Part shown: piece by piece, positions 37,980 to 49,361 of the stretch
Numbering within the stretch: position 1 is the stretch's first letter
How the letters are laid out: each line of letters starts with the position of its first letter
Source: Mycogone perniciosa
Taxonomy: Eukaryota; Ascomycota; Sordariomycetes; Hypocreales; Hypocreaceae
NCBI GenBank assembly: GCA_025331125.1
Contig: JAOALB010000107.1
Span: forward strand, 62,001-126,000
Direction: 5' to 3'
DNA: 64,000 nt
Notes under the pieces: model-generated
Seen by the model: the letters and a program-made list of their open reading frames with translations, nothing else
Databases searched by the model: none
Told to the model about the DNA's origin: nothing
Program-made: the position numbers and the translations under genes

Positions 37980-38899
37980 TAGATATGTGTTTTTAGTGTG
38001 CATTGTTTCGAGGTCTGTCCCAAGGACGGTGAGAGCCGGCAGAATACTTGCCCGCCCGTTTCACAGCATTGGAATCTGCAGTGCGGAGTACAACATGCCT
38101 CGTACAACATGCCTTACAACTCTCTCGATCCCGAATGCGTCGCCGACTATCTGCTACGCCGACTACCTAGAAGAAAGCTTTAGTGCGCTACGAAATGTCG
38201 GTCGTACCAACACATCTCGATCAGCCTTACTTGGGTGAACTCCGCAAGGCCAAAGAAGCCATGGCAGTGGCAATGACAAAACTCCGCTTTGGGCGGTGCT
38301 CAACCTGAGCAGGAGGAGTCTTCCAACTTGTCGCACTGGCTGGAGATGTTGGCAGAGCTGTGTATGAACAATCTCGCCGACCGAGCTCAATGGGACACGT
38401 CTGCCTTCGTTAATACTGTCGTTGACTATCTCGCCTACGAACCGAGCGCATAACCGGGAAGAACAAGCTGTCCAGTGACTCGATTATGGACAGTGATTTC
38501 GACTCGTCGACTCCGAATACGATGACGTACCTATACAGCCATCCTAAAGCACACATTCGCGATTTTGCCCGAAAATATTGTCCACCTACCCACGACTTAT
38601 GCCTCCCTTCGTTACCCGAACGAAATTACAAACGCGGACATGCTAGGAGACACATCAACTGTGCCTGCAATCCTCATACTTCTTGACGATTCATGGCTGG
38701 AGATCCGCCTAGAGCTAGATCGGCTCGACATGGACTTGAGCTCTACTCTCTAAGATCACCCGGTTGTTCTTGTTGGTAATCCACCTTGGCAGAAAGTGAA
38801 CTGAATGCAAACCCCCTACAAGAGCTCTGCGAACGGACAGAGCATGCAACTGCTTCGTCCCCATCAGACCTCCTCTAAGAGCTTGAGATGTTCAGCATG
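37980..38899 (+). pseudogene. Decayed coding sequence, family not recognised
   Basis: Fragments of apparently coding sequence are spread over different frames and broken by stops. Examples are YEMSVVPTHLDQPYLGELRK near 38,190-38,250, FDSSTPNTMTYLYSHPKAH near 38,500, and LPTTYASLRYPNEITNADML followed by DDSWLEIRLELDRLD at 38,580-38,750. They run in the same direction as the CorA-like relic that follows and may be its N-terminal part, or a separate dead gene. No intact frame longer than about 85 codons. I do not assign a function. Confidence 0.45.
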
Positions 38900-39540
38900 G
38901 AGGCATACACTCTTTGATCGCGCGCCGAATCGACTATCAATCTTGTTGCCATGTCAATGAGTCTTGCTTGCTCGTCTCTCGTCATCGGCCAAACCTCCGG
39001 CATCGAAAAATTGACCGAGCCCGCCTTCTTCTTCGCCCCTGTCTCCCTCATAACCTCATTTTTCTCGATGCAAGTTCACGAGCTGTTATCAGAACCGCCA
39101 CCAATTTGGACCAAGGCTTGTCCCTAACCTTGGTTGTATTGTCACGTATCTCATTCGGTCGGCATTGCGATCTCCTTCTGTTCACATCGCCGTGCTCCAT
39201 TACCATGCTCGACTGCCGTGTAACGATATTTAGTCATTCTTCCTCAACCAATTTGCACCCCATTGTTGGTGCCATTTGCTGCAGCACGATGACTCTAGTA
39301 GCAGCCTTCATCCTCCTGGTGCTCGGTGGTATCTGGATTGGAGCGGCGGCTACGGCTTTCTACCTCGTCATTACCCGATGGCTGGAGCCTGCAGTTCTAA
39401 TACCATGCTTTATCTCGTTTATCCCCTTTGCTAGAATGTCTGCTGCCCAGATTTGGTCAGACAAAATCCTCGAATTGGGGAACAGTTTCTCCGATATGAT
39501 CCTTCAGTAGATGAAAAGGATCTTTCCCAAGCGCTAGACA
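38900..39540 (+). pseudogene. CorA-like transporter relic (membrane region)
   Basis: Frame 2 reads NLVAMSMSLACSSLVIG and then KLTEPAFFFAPVSLITSFFS, MQVHELL and EPPPIW, which resembles the end of the soluble domain and first membrane helix of fungal CorA-like metal transporters. After PPPIWT the second helix (QGLSLTLVVLS) continues in another frame, so a frameshift lies near 39,110-39,120, and the first frame hits a stop just after. A further hydrophobic segment (LVAAFILLVLGGIWIGAAAT) follows near 39,290-39,350. The 198-codon open frame at 38914-39510 is a by-product of these shifts. Call rests on recognisable motifs only; the GMN signature itself is replaced by SMQ. Confidence 0.5.
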
Positions 39541-40575
39541 TTGAGCTACGCTGATGATGATGACCTGGCCAAAGACGGCGTCAATACGTATAATCCACAG
39601 GCGCTTGTGCTCCTTGATCAAGTAAACACGTCTTGGCCGCATACTAACTACTTGATTCATTTGCCTCATTCTGAGCACTGGCAGTGATTCTGCCATGGAC
39701 ACCGTCTTAGGCACAGTACTGGAGCGAGTGAATTAGACTCACGGATTCGTGTGCCACAAGGAGACCATCAGGGGCTGCGTGATGTTCGTGAACCTCCAGA
39801 ACAATTTCACATCCACTGCGATTCACATATCCCATGATCGATACAGATTATCTCCTCCCCATTTTAATGGTGCGATTCCTCAATTTATTAAGGGACACAA
39901 GAGCTGGCGCTGTTGACATACAAAACAAAATCTTGACTTGGGCGATCTTGGTCATTCGATGACGTGGAAGATCATGAACATGATGGAAGCTTGCGAGAAA
40001 GACCAGACTGCTGCCAATTTGATGTCTCTGAAAGAGGGCGAAATTATGGGACAAAGACGTGATTTTACATATGACCCGCTCGGCTAACGGTCGAACTTCA
40101 TTCGTTGCGAACTGCGCTTTTATTCCGGCTACGTTGTATGCTATCTCCAGCCTCGTCGCGATCTCCAGTGTTTATACTAATAACTCAGCCACTAAGAAGG
40201 AAGACAAGATGCCGCCCTTCTTCTAATATAGCATCACGGCCAAAAGCGCCGCCAAACGTTTGAGAGAGTGCACAAGGTGAGATGCATCGCATTGAGTGGA
40301 TATTTATTTATAGGCTAAGTACTTCGTAAGGAGCTGATAAATCCCCCACATTGGTGATATGCATATGGACATATAGGAGTAGTATGTACGAAGTAGGTAT
40401 ATATAGTAGATACCTAGACAAATAGACTATCGCAAGTGCGGAGTATTCTGCACACGTAGTGAGGCTTAGACCGGCCTCCGCCTCTTCACGTTGAGGAGGT
40501 AGCTCCGCATAAGTTCGCTTGTCGATAGGATCTTGCCAACTTCAATCTTTGCTACTCAATAGTGCATCCCCGATA
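39541..40575. other. Intergenic / relic DNA before the HET gene
   Basis: Short coding-like fragments (for example YLIHLPHSEHWQ near 39,650 and MTWKIMNMMEACEKDQ near 39,960) are interrupted by stops; probably more decayed coding DNA. The last 250 bp are the HET promoter. No intact gene seen. Confidence 0.4.
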
Positions 40576-42561
40576 ATGTCCGAACTGTTTCTCGAAGACG
40601 TGGCCATTCCATTGGCGAAGAAATGGATGCAAGAATGCTTAGAAACTCATGTGTCTTGCGCAAAAATGGCTCGGCATAGCTCAATATTCTGCACGGATAA
40701 TATGCATCTTATCACGGACATTGGTGATAGTGGTTTAATGCCATCGCGACTGCTGGCAATTGGACCTCGCTCTGATGGATACTCCAACCGCGAAGACATG
40801 ATTTACTTGGTGGAATGTGAGTCGTTGTGTATAGACAGCCAATATATTGCGCTCAGTCACCGATGGGGTTTGGAGAAGCCATTCACGACGACGACCTCCA
40901 ATCTTCACCAGCTCACCAAAACTGGCGTGTCGCTTCATGATCTCCCCCAAACTTTCCGCGATGCGATTCAAGTTACTCGCGGGCTCGGCTACTCTTACCT
41001 CTGGATCGATTCATTATGCATTGTTCAAGACGACGAAGAGGATTGGAAAAGCGAGGCACGTCGCATGGCAATCATTTTCGACAAAGCAGTTTGCACTATC
41101 GCAGCTATGGATGGACTTAATTCCAGTAGCGGTCTGGTGATTGCAAATACCTCTCCAAATGAAGTCGCAATTCTTGACTCGAGAGCATGGGTGTGTCAGG
41201 AGTACATGATCAGTCCGCGCTCGCTGCTGTTCACAAACGAAACTATCATCTGGGAGTGCCGCGAATGCGGCGCATCAGAGGAACGCCCAACAATGCAAAA
41301 AAGAACTAAGGGTGCTGATCCTGAGGGCACGCCGAGTCATCCCAAGGATATCTTTGTTTTCTTCAGCGACTGGCGACCTCTGCAAGGCAATTCGGCTAGC
41401 AACTCTTTGGAGAGAGGCGATCAAAAGGACGGTTCATTTAGGGTCAATGATGGGAACCCTGAGATGGATGAACAACTCGAGGATCAAGATATCCACACGT
41501 TACGAGAAAAGGCCCATGATTCAACAATCGATAATACGACAAGCCATATCTACCTTGCTGATGGCGAAGCACTGCCTGGGTATACTTCCCACTTGACAAT
41601 TCAAGACGGAGCTGGACAAGACCAAGAGCCAGTATCTCTTTATCCCGATGAAATCGGATCGGAACCACTTGACAACCATCTTCAGATTGTAACAGAGATA
41701 TCTCATCCAAAAGATACTTACTACTCTTTCCTCAAAGCCTGGTGGCAGTTTTTGTCGCTCTATACTCCACGGCTTCTAACCTACGACTCGGACAAATTCT
41801 TAGCCATAAACGGAATCACCAGCGTCACACAGCGTTGGACTCATATGCGGAATACTTTTGGCTTGTGGTATCACTTTCTTGAGTATGATATATGCTGGTA
41901 TGTCGATCCAGACGGATGTCCAGCCACCAGGCCGGATAAATGGCTTGGCCCATCATGGTCATGGGTGAGCACACGGAATGGCTGTGTCCGAAATGACATA
42001 TATGCCAAGCTCCCCGTGCATGGCCAACTCCAGCTCAAACCTGAGATAAGGACACCTGTCGGAACATCATTTGATATGCCCCTTCCTTTTGCCGCCTGGA
42101 AGGGCTATCAATACCACAGCATGGACCTGAAGGGAAGTTTGAGAGAGATCACAATAACGACGGCGCAACATAGCAACGGTGGAATACTCCACACTCTCGC
42201 CTTAGACTCCGTGGGACGTCTTTCAGACAGTGAGGTGCATGAATTCCGGCCGGATAGCGCGCACGAATTCCCAGTAGGTACTGTCATAGAAGCGTATTGT
42301 TTGCATGTTTGGCACTACGACGCTGAATATTTGCACCTGCCAGAGTATATTGACATGTATCTCGTCGTTCGGCAGGTAGCAGCGAATGGTAAGAACATGG
42401 GTCTCCACTTACAGACGGAGGATGTTGCTGAGGTGGATGTGATTGCAGAGCGCAGGATGAAACGACTTGGTTACATTGAAACTCGATATGGGCCAGGCAC
42501 AAGGCGCCTGGTTGATGAAATAATTCACGACAAATGGTGGTGGTGGATTCAGCTTGTATAG
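40576..42561 (+). CDS. HET-domain (heterokaryon incompatibility) protein
   Basis: Intracellular protein of the HET family, whose known members trigger incompatibility cell death when non-self is sensed. Single exon, 661 residues from the ATG at 40576; an upstream in-frame extension has no ATG. HET motifs are clear: YIALSHRWG at 90-98, LPQTFRDAI followed by LWIDSLCIVQDD at about 142-153, and the third block WVCQEYMISPRSLLF near 205-225 with WECRE behind it. The C-terminal half includes SWSWVSTRNG, frequent in this architecture. There is no obvious NACHT, ankyrin or WD extension. The spacing between the second and third blocks looks short compared with many HET domains. A broken HET gene lies at about 61 kb. 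Confidence 0.9.
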   Translation: MSELFLEDVAIPLAKKWMQECLETHVSCAKMARHSSIFCTDNMHLITDIGDSGLMPSRLLAIGPRSDGYSNREDMIYLVECESLCIDSQYIALSHRWGLEKPFTTTTSNLHQLTKTGVSLHDLPQTFRDAIQVTRGLGYSYLWIDSLCIVQDDEEDWKSEARRMAIIFDKAVCTIAAMDGLNSSSGLVIANTSPNEVAILDSRAWVCQEYMISPRSLLFTNETIIWECRECGASEERPTMQKRTKGADPEGTPSHPKDIFVFFSDWRPLQGNSASNSLERGDQKDGSFRVNDGNPEMDEQLEDQDIHTLREKAHDSTIDNTTSHIYLADGEALPGYTSHLTIQDGAGQDQEPVSLYPDEIGSEPLDNHLQIVTEISHPKDTYYSFLKAWWQFLSLYTPRLLTYDSDKFLAINGITSVTQRWTHMRNTFGLWYHFLEYDICWYVDPDGCPATRPDKWLGPSWSWVSTRNGCVRNDIYAKLPVHGQLQLKPEIRTPVGTSFDMPLPFAAWKGYQYHSMDLKGSLREITITTAQHSNGGILHTLALDSVGRLSDSEVHEFRPDSAHEFPVGTVIEAYCLHVWHYDAEYLHLPEYIDMYLVVRQVAANGKNMGLHLQTEDVAEVDVIAERRMKRLGYIETRYGPGTRRLVDEIIHDKWWWWIQLV

Positions 42562-43641
42562 AGGATATAGAGTAGTAGAATATGGCAAGCCTGGAGGAAC
42601 TGCGTGGAATCCTCATAACTCGGTACTAAGTGAAGTTTGAGGCTCTGTAAGCGAAGTTAGCTTAGCTTCCCTGTCAAAATGGGACTCGGTATCGGTATTC
42701 TCAGAGTAACCTAGACTCCATATGTGTTAGTATCTTAAAGGAATAGAGAGCGATATGTTTGTCAGGGGACTGGCTTCTTGGGACGTCAAAGTGTCGGCAG
42801 GTATTGTTTCGGTCTTGGCCCTCGGAGTAATGTCCGCTGCGAAACATGGCTGTCTTAGCCCGCATCTCGAGTTCAGATTCATCAATCATTTCTTAATCCC
42901 TCAGTAAAGATAATTTTAAATGTGGTTAAATGTTGTTCTGTGAAGGGAAGATTTCAGACAATATGACAGGATTTCTCTGCATTCCGTCCATTTACACCCC
43001 AGTTTTGAGCCTTTTCTGAATGATGCTCGCTAGAATTTGATAGGTTTCCCATCATTCACTGCACAAGTTGAATGCAGGTATCCGAAATCCGTATAGGACC
43101 AACTCCGTACGAACTCCGCACCGCATTCTCGCATTCTCAACTCCGCTGCCAAGGCCAAGATTTCCACGCCAGAAGCAGGACGACTGGTGTTCTCTGAATA
43201 TTTTCCCTACATCTTTTCAGCCCCAAGGCCAGGCCTCCGCATTTCTGTTGAAAGGTTAGGGGAACTGTATGTTGCCCAGAGAATTGGTTACCATGATTTC
43301 TAATCTAAAGCATTCAGTCAGGGCCATTTGAAATACACGTGGCATTTGATCTTGCGGAGGCTTCCAGGCTCCCACTCCGCAGCCGGGAAACGATGGTGAT
43401 CCTCACTTCAGCTCATCCACCGTCAATAGAATTTGTCAGTGCCAATATCTCGACTGGAATTATTAATGCATATCACATATTACGTTGCCTGAGGCCTTCT
43501 GTGGAAACTCCAGGGCGAGATGCCAATTATGTATAAGGCTCGAGGGTATCACTTCAGAATAGAAATCAGTCAAAACAAGATAATCAGATCTCGCTTGTTC
43601 ACTACTACAGCCACTCAACTAAGCATTACTCTTGGATCAAC
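42562..43641. other. Intergenic region upstream of the NmrA-like gene
   Basis: About 1.1 kb; no convincing gene. Several ACTCCG(T/C)A-like motifs near 43,100-43,130 and 43,375. Confidence 0.5.
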
Positions 43642-44688
43642 ATGTCGACCAAGACGGTGGTCGCTATCGCCGGTGCAGGTGACTTGGCCAAATATATCAT
43701 CGAGGAAGCAATCAAAAAGGGGAACATCTCCATTGTCATTTTGACCCGTGACAAGAAGGAATGGTTTGAGACCAGATCGCCAGACGTCACAGTCCATATT
43801 ACGGATTACAGTGTCCCTTCAATCGTCTCTATCCTGGATTCAACTGGGGCTACATCCCTATTCAGCGTCATTCACTCTTTCGAGTCTGATATCTACCTCG
43901 GTCTTCATCGTGCCATGCTAGAAGCCTGCAAACAGTCGAAGATATGCAAGCGATATTCGCCAAGCTACTATGGTGGTAATATTGACCTTCTCCCCGGCTT
44001 CCCTCGGGTCTACAAAGATGCGCATCAGGCCTTTGTTGATGAGATCCGTGAGAGCGCGGGCGAAATCGAATGGACCGTCATCCTCCAGGGCTGGATTATG
44101 GATTATATCGTCATCTTCGAAGACGATGGGGAGTACAGCGATAAGAGCTACATGAAAGCGGTCCCGGCACTGTGGCCAATCGACATGAAGAACTGGAAGA
44201 TCGTAATTCCAGGCAACGGAAATGAACCCGCTGCTTTTGCTTCTGCTCGTGATGTGGCCAAGGCTGCCGTCGCATTGGCTACGACCTCCAAATCGTGGGA
44301 TGCTCATACGTACGTCTTGGGAGAGCAGATTACATGGAATGTCATGGTTGAAAAGCTTGAGAAGTTTTATGGTAAGCTCGGGATAAAAAACATTGAAGGG
44401 CTGGGACAACCGTTGAGGCTGATTTTTAATTGTACAGGTCGAAAATTCGAGGGTGACAATCGCAAATACAGGTCTCTCGAGGAAATCCAACGCGAACTTG
44501 ATTCACCGGCCAACCAGGACAACTACTATTACTTGGCCGGGCTACAGGCCGATGAATGGACGGCCTTAGGAGGTCAGAGCCTCCCATTGGATGTGGCCAT
44601 AAGACAAAGGAACACATACTTTGAGGGAATCCGCTTCAGGACCGTGGATGAGTTCTTGGCAGACTCCAAGACAATGACGATTGTGTAA
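43642..44688 (+). CDS. NmrA-like / isoflavone-reductase-type NAD(P)-binding protein
   Basis: Single-exon 348-residue protein of the atypical short-chain dehydrogenase class (NmrA / PCBER-like). The N-terminal dinucleotide-binding loop is GAGDLA (residues 11-16), followed by ILTRDKKEW, where the Arg could read the NADP phosphate. Conserved elements include the KRYSPSYYGG segment, the AFASARDVAKA helix and the C-terminal TVDEFLAD. Such proteins act either as reductases or as redox-sensing regulators, as NmrA does for nitrogen metabolism; sequence reading cannot tell which. It begins with AACATG. No neighbour suggests a pathway. Confidence 0.88.
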   Translation: MSTKTVVAIAGAGDLAKYIIEEAIKKGNISIVILTRDKKEWFETRSPDVTVHITDYSVPSIVSILDSTGATSLFSVIHSFESDIYLGLHRAMLEACKQSKICKRYSPSYYGGNIDLLPGFPRVYKDAHQAFVDEIRESAGEIEWTVILQGWIMDYIVIFEDDGEYSDKSYMKAVPALWPIDMKNWKIVIPGNGNEPAAFASARDVAKAAVALATTSKSWDAHTYVLGEQITWNVMVEKLEKFYGKLGIKNIEGLGQPLRLIFNCTGRKFEGDNRKYRSLEEIQRELDSPANQDNYYYLAGLQADEWTALGGQSLPLDVAIRQRNTYFEGIRFRTVDEFLADSKTMTIV

Positions 44689-47600
44689 ATCACACATACT
44701 GTACCAATGTATAGGGTAATCAGATCCTACTTTTCAGTCAATTAGATAGATCAGATTTTGATTTTCAGACTCTGAAATCACATACCGTTAAAAGCGAAAA
44801 TGTTCCAGTAGCCCATTGATGATGCAGAGTAGAAAAGGGCAACCCTTCAGAGTAATTGCATATGTCCTACTTGAGTAAAAGAATCGGCTTTGACTGTTTG
44901 TCCTATCGAGACTGGTTACAAATTTTACTAAAAACTCCAAGACTCCAAGACTTATACCCTGACGATATGTAACGAGATGGAGTAAGGGTTTGTGGAATTG
45001 TTCATTTAATGTAGTTAAATAGCTTGTGAGTTGCTTGCTCTTGCAAAGAGGTGATAGGCGCTTCGTATTGAACTCGCTGCAAACCTCATCTAGTGGTCAC
45101 ACCAGTGCCCAGTCCAGTTTAATTCAGTAAATTATATAAACGTCAGAGAACGCATCTTTTCCTGTCGAACATCGTCACTAAGATAGTTTTGGCAGCGAGG
45201 GAGATGGCACCCGGCAAAGACACATGACTGCTGTATCTAGGAAAGTGATGAATAATGAATAGGAGCTTCGGGTGTTAGCAATATGGTCGTATCTTGCCAT
45301 TTCGTTCTCGCTGCTAGTTCGAGTTTAGTTACTCTTTTGTTTCCAATATGGACCTTTTCTCTCCAAACTTTTAGCACCCGGGGTTTTTCTGAGCGAGATC
45401 CAACCCTGGAATGACAACCGTCGGGGGTCCTTGCACGGAGTGATACCTCTGACTAGTTCCGTTGGCGTACAAATCGAACATCTGTTGAAGCAGTGGAGGC
45501 TATTATCATGGACACTCTCGAGATGTTGGTCACGTTTGTCTTTGCCTGAAGCTGGGGGTTGACCCCAGAAGACCATGTATCACTACCACTAGTTTTTCGA
45601 CTCCGTAGTACTATTATCTCATGCAACACTCCAAGAGCCAGTAATAAGTCTACATTTTACCCGTGGTCTGGGGTTGATCAGAAATCCTGGGAACTCTTGG
45701 GGTCATAGCGTGTGCTAGTATCACACTAACTAGTATAATCTGCGGCTATGCCGTGATATTAGTATAATGGGCATATTTGTCAGGATGATCCCCTACAATC
45801 AAAGATCCTAGGACCTTGCATCGAACCAGCGCTTACGCATGAATGAGTAGTACTATGCCCGTTAACCATTAGTATTCAAGATGGGCGGGTATTGATATGA
45901 AGGGCGCACGAGCAGCAGTTGCTTCTTTTATCTGTAGTGGTTTGTTCACTGATCCCGCTGCCTGATACTCTTGCTTATACGCAGTCGCAGTACCCCATAC
46001 ACACATGTCCTTTAACTCATAGTACTCCGTAGTAAGCTACTCTATTTAATTAGCAAAATCACTAATGATTAGATCATGAATTGGGCTCCAACAGGATATA
46101 CTGATTAGACAGCCCCATATAACTCCTCGATAATCTTCAAAGCAATAAATATGCTCATATACGATAGAAAGGATATACTCCACTATTATGACTAGTAATA
46201 TGGAGTAGTACGTAAACCTTCGTGCCGTCGTGTGATATCGGTTAGATCACATGCGCCCGCAACCAAACGTCGTCTAAATTTCACTCCAGAAATCTAACAT
46301 GTTAACACCTCGCAAACGTCTGTGATTTCGAGAGTGCCTACGTGTTAGTCACAGTCACTGCTCGCCCGGCTATGCGCTAATATCGATTTTACAATTCTCT
46401 ACTAATTAGGCCTTTCCATTCTCGTATAAGGGATCCGTATGTTTAGTGCTGACGTTGATAATCCCCAATGTTGCCAAGGCACCAATACTATCAGAAAACA
46501 CCTATTAATTGAGCGACAGTACTCCGTACTCGCATCTGGATCGGCTTGCCCGGAGAAAGAGAAGGCCAGCGCGGATGGAATTGGCGCTGTGGCTTTGCCA
46601 CCAGTTTACAAGACGATATGTCTTGGCAACGCCGCTCATCGTGCCGCCAATTTGCAACGCCACACCAGGCTCTTGGGATTTCAGCCGCCAAGCAAATGAT
46701 TACGTTGTTATGAAGCGGAATCAGATGTTTGTGGCGCGGGTCGTCGGGTAACACAACTTCCACGGTGCCACGGAGTATCGTCCGCTCCATGGTGGTGTAA
46801 GAGTCTCTAGAGATAGATGACTTCCTTTTTTCACCTTTACTGACTCATTAGACTAGTAGTTAGTGATAGTAGGTTGCACTGTAGGCAGGAGGAAGGACTG
46901 GACAACCACCGTCTCACTATAGTTCCATCGCCACAGATGATCGCTAATAAAACGAAATGCGGCTACCGGATGAAGCGTTATTTGTCATCGAAATTTCTGC
47001 TTGAATATTAATACAGGCTACTACATAATTGGCTACGTAATTGTAGGTTCCAGGAACGCGGTTTATCTTAGTTAGTTTTCGGTAACACCACAAGTACTCC
47101 ATAATTGGGCTTCATCTGACGGTGCAATTGTATGTTTTCGGCGATAGGCAAAACGGTGGTGGCGGTCTCGAACTAAGAAGGCTTTTAAATAGGATCAAAT
47201 GAGATCAGGTGATGATTGCAGAAATTATGATTTGGAAACCGATACGGAGTGGGAGTAGCGTCTCGAGCGTCTAGATTCTAGAATCTTGAAACGAGAAATG
47301 GGGACATCTTAATTTTAACCGGCCAGGGCATATCACACTAGCAGCATACTTGGAGAAACGGGCTTGGTCAGTCTTTGTGGGGATCTCTTCATGCTGGCTG
47401 TGTGTCACCCATGTTTCGAGCAGGGCCACATAAACTTTTATGCTTAAATTTTGAGAGTGGGATTTATCAGCCTTTTGCCTAGAAGGGGCTTCTGCAAGTC
47501 AAAGCCTCAAAACCTCATACTCGGTAGGTGCTTTACCTATGCGTCCTGGGTCTTGGCACGGAGGTGGTGTAAAGGCTGTATGTTGTTGCTTGTTTTGACT

Positions 47601-48139
47601 AGGAAACCATTGAAACCTGTTCTTGATGGATAGTGGAGACACCGGGCGCTGATTGAGTGCAATGTCACCTTTCTCATACGGAGTTCATCTTTCTGCCGTA
47701 TGACTACATCTCACGAGTACTGAGAAGGCATGTTAGCGTTAGCCCAAATATATATCTACGGCAAACTAGGCTATGGCGGGTTTCGCGTCCCGGATCCATC
47801 AGTCCATCAACCCACCACACGTAAGCTGACGGAATCTAGCCTCGAGGAGAAGTTTCCGATCCAAGCCCCCCTTAATCCAGGGATCCCATCCTGCGAGGCC
47901 TCATTAGTAGTACGGACCAAAATGTCCTTGTGTATATGTATCCCATCCCATCCGCGCCAGTTTCGTTAAAATAAACGCATTAAGGTTTCTTATCAACGTT
48001 TGAGTTCATTTGTATTGCAACCTGCAGCTCTGACTTTTGTCTTGCATCCCATAAGCTATCCCTGCATTTTCTTTATACTACCTGTACTTTTTAGCTGTTC
48101 TTTTGTCTATTTCATTTCGTCCTCTCTTTTTGGTTCAAA
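44689..48139. other. Long gene-poor region
   Basis: About 3.45 kb in which I find no gene I would defend. Open frames up to about 99 codons near 46.4-46.8 kb overlap on both strands and show no family features. Exact TACTCCGTA copies lie at 46023-46031 and 46520-46528, with near-matches at 45,601 and 47,243. Base composition is ordinary, so this is not RIP-degraded. Confidence 0.5.
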
Positions 48140-49361
48140 ATGCTTTTCAAGACTGCGGCTGGTACTGCACTCGTCACGTATGCCCTGGGCGCCGTGGCGT
48201 CGTGTGCATATGGAACGATATTACACCCAAGGGCAGAGGATGGAACAGTCAAAGTAAACACATTTGGCTACTCCGGATCAAAGGTAGGATTACCCCCTAC
48301 CATTTAGCTTACATCCAAGGCAATTTTTTTTTAAATCCAGAATGCATCGTGCTACTGCCTCCAACAGAACTGACAAGCAGAGTATAGGGGCCGGCCAACT
48401 GGGTAGCTCTCAACCCAGCTAAAAATGCTCTTTGCGCAAACGGGACCAACCAATCCCCCATCAACATGATTTCAGGGTCCTTCACTACAATCCCTGCGGC
48501 AGAGCTGTCTCTTTCCATTCCCGACATGAAGGAGGGTGCCATCTTTGAGAATCTTGGAACCACCGTCGAGGTTGTTGCCAAAGCAGGAACCATCAAATTG
48601 AGAGGCGTTACCTATACGCTTCAACAATTTCACTTCCATCACCCGAGTGAGCATCTACAAAATGGAACTAGCATGCCAATGGAGATGCATATGGTCTTCC
48701 AAGGAAAAGCAGGCGAGATTGCTGTCATTGGCGTCTTCATCGACCTTGATGACGGATCAGGAGTTTCACCACCCGCGCAATCACCTCCTGCAGCCACAAC
48801 ACGATCAGTAACGACCTCACTCGCTGCTACGTCGGTCGCCACAAAGCCTTCAGCCACAGTGACCGGATGCCCCTCCGGACACAAGCCTTCGAAGATGAGA
48901 CGAGGACAGACCAAACCTAGCGAGCAGCTTCCAGAACAAGCCGGTGGCTTCTTCCATGTCAACACACCGAACAATGCCGCAACCACTCCTTCAAAGCTGC
49001 TCGAGACTATTTTCAGCTCAGTCGAAAAGATTGCCACCCCCGGAACAGCCACGAAAACCGATCCACTGGTTATGTCGGAGTTGGTCAACACCCTGGTGAA
49101 GGGCTCCTTCCAAACGTATGTTATAAAATGGACGCATAATTCCTCTCATCCTAGGCTAATTGAGGACATAACAGTTACTCGGGCTCCTTAACCACACCTC
49201 CCTGCAGCGAAGATGTCAGTTGGCTTGTTTCCAATCAGAAGGTGTCCATCAAGGTAAAGACTTACTTGAAGGCAAGATCTGTTCTTGGATATAACGCCCG
49301 CTTCCCACAGAATGCTCCTGGGGAAGGAAATGTTCTGACTCTTGCTTGTGGTGGCCATTAA
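48140..49361 (+). CDS. Secreted alpha-class carbonic anhydrase
   Basis: Hydrates CO2 to bicarbonate. Exons 48140-48283, 48388-49115, 49175-49361 give 352 residues. The N-terminus (MLFKTAAGTALVTYALGAVA) is a signal peptide, so the enzyme is probably secreted or wall-associated. Family marks: NQSPINM, zinc-site QFHFHHPSEH with predicted ligands His130 and His132 and then His149 in MEMHMV, and the YSGSLTTPPCSE loop, which is rebuilt across intron 2. The C-terminal ARFPQNAPGE motif is present. A Ser/Thr/Pro-rich segment (about residues 175-240) is inserted between core strands, making it longer than the usual 260-300 residues. Introns: GTAGGA...ATAG (104 bp) and GTATGT...ACAG (59 bp). Confidence 0.9.

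Noticed and set aside
38914..39510. 198-codon open frame as an intact gene
   Set aside because: Its N-terminal part is out of frame with the recognisable CorA-like first helix; it is a chance frame through a decayed gene.
46439..46790. Overlapping open frames of 80-99 codons on both strands
   Set aside because: No motif, no splice logic and mutual overlap; likely chance.
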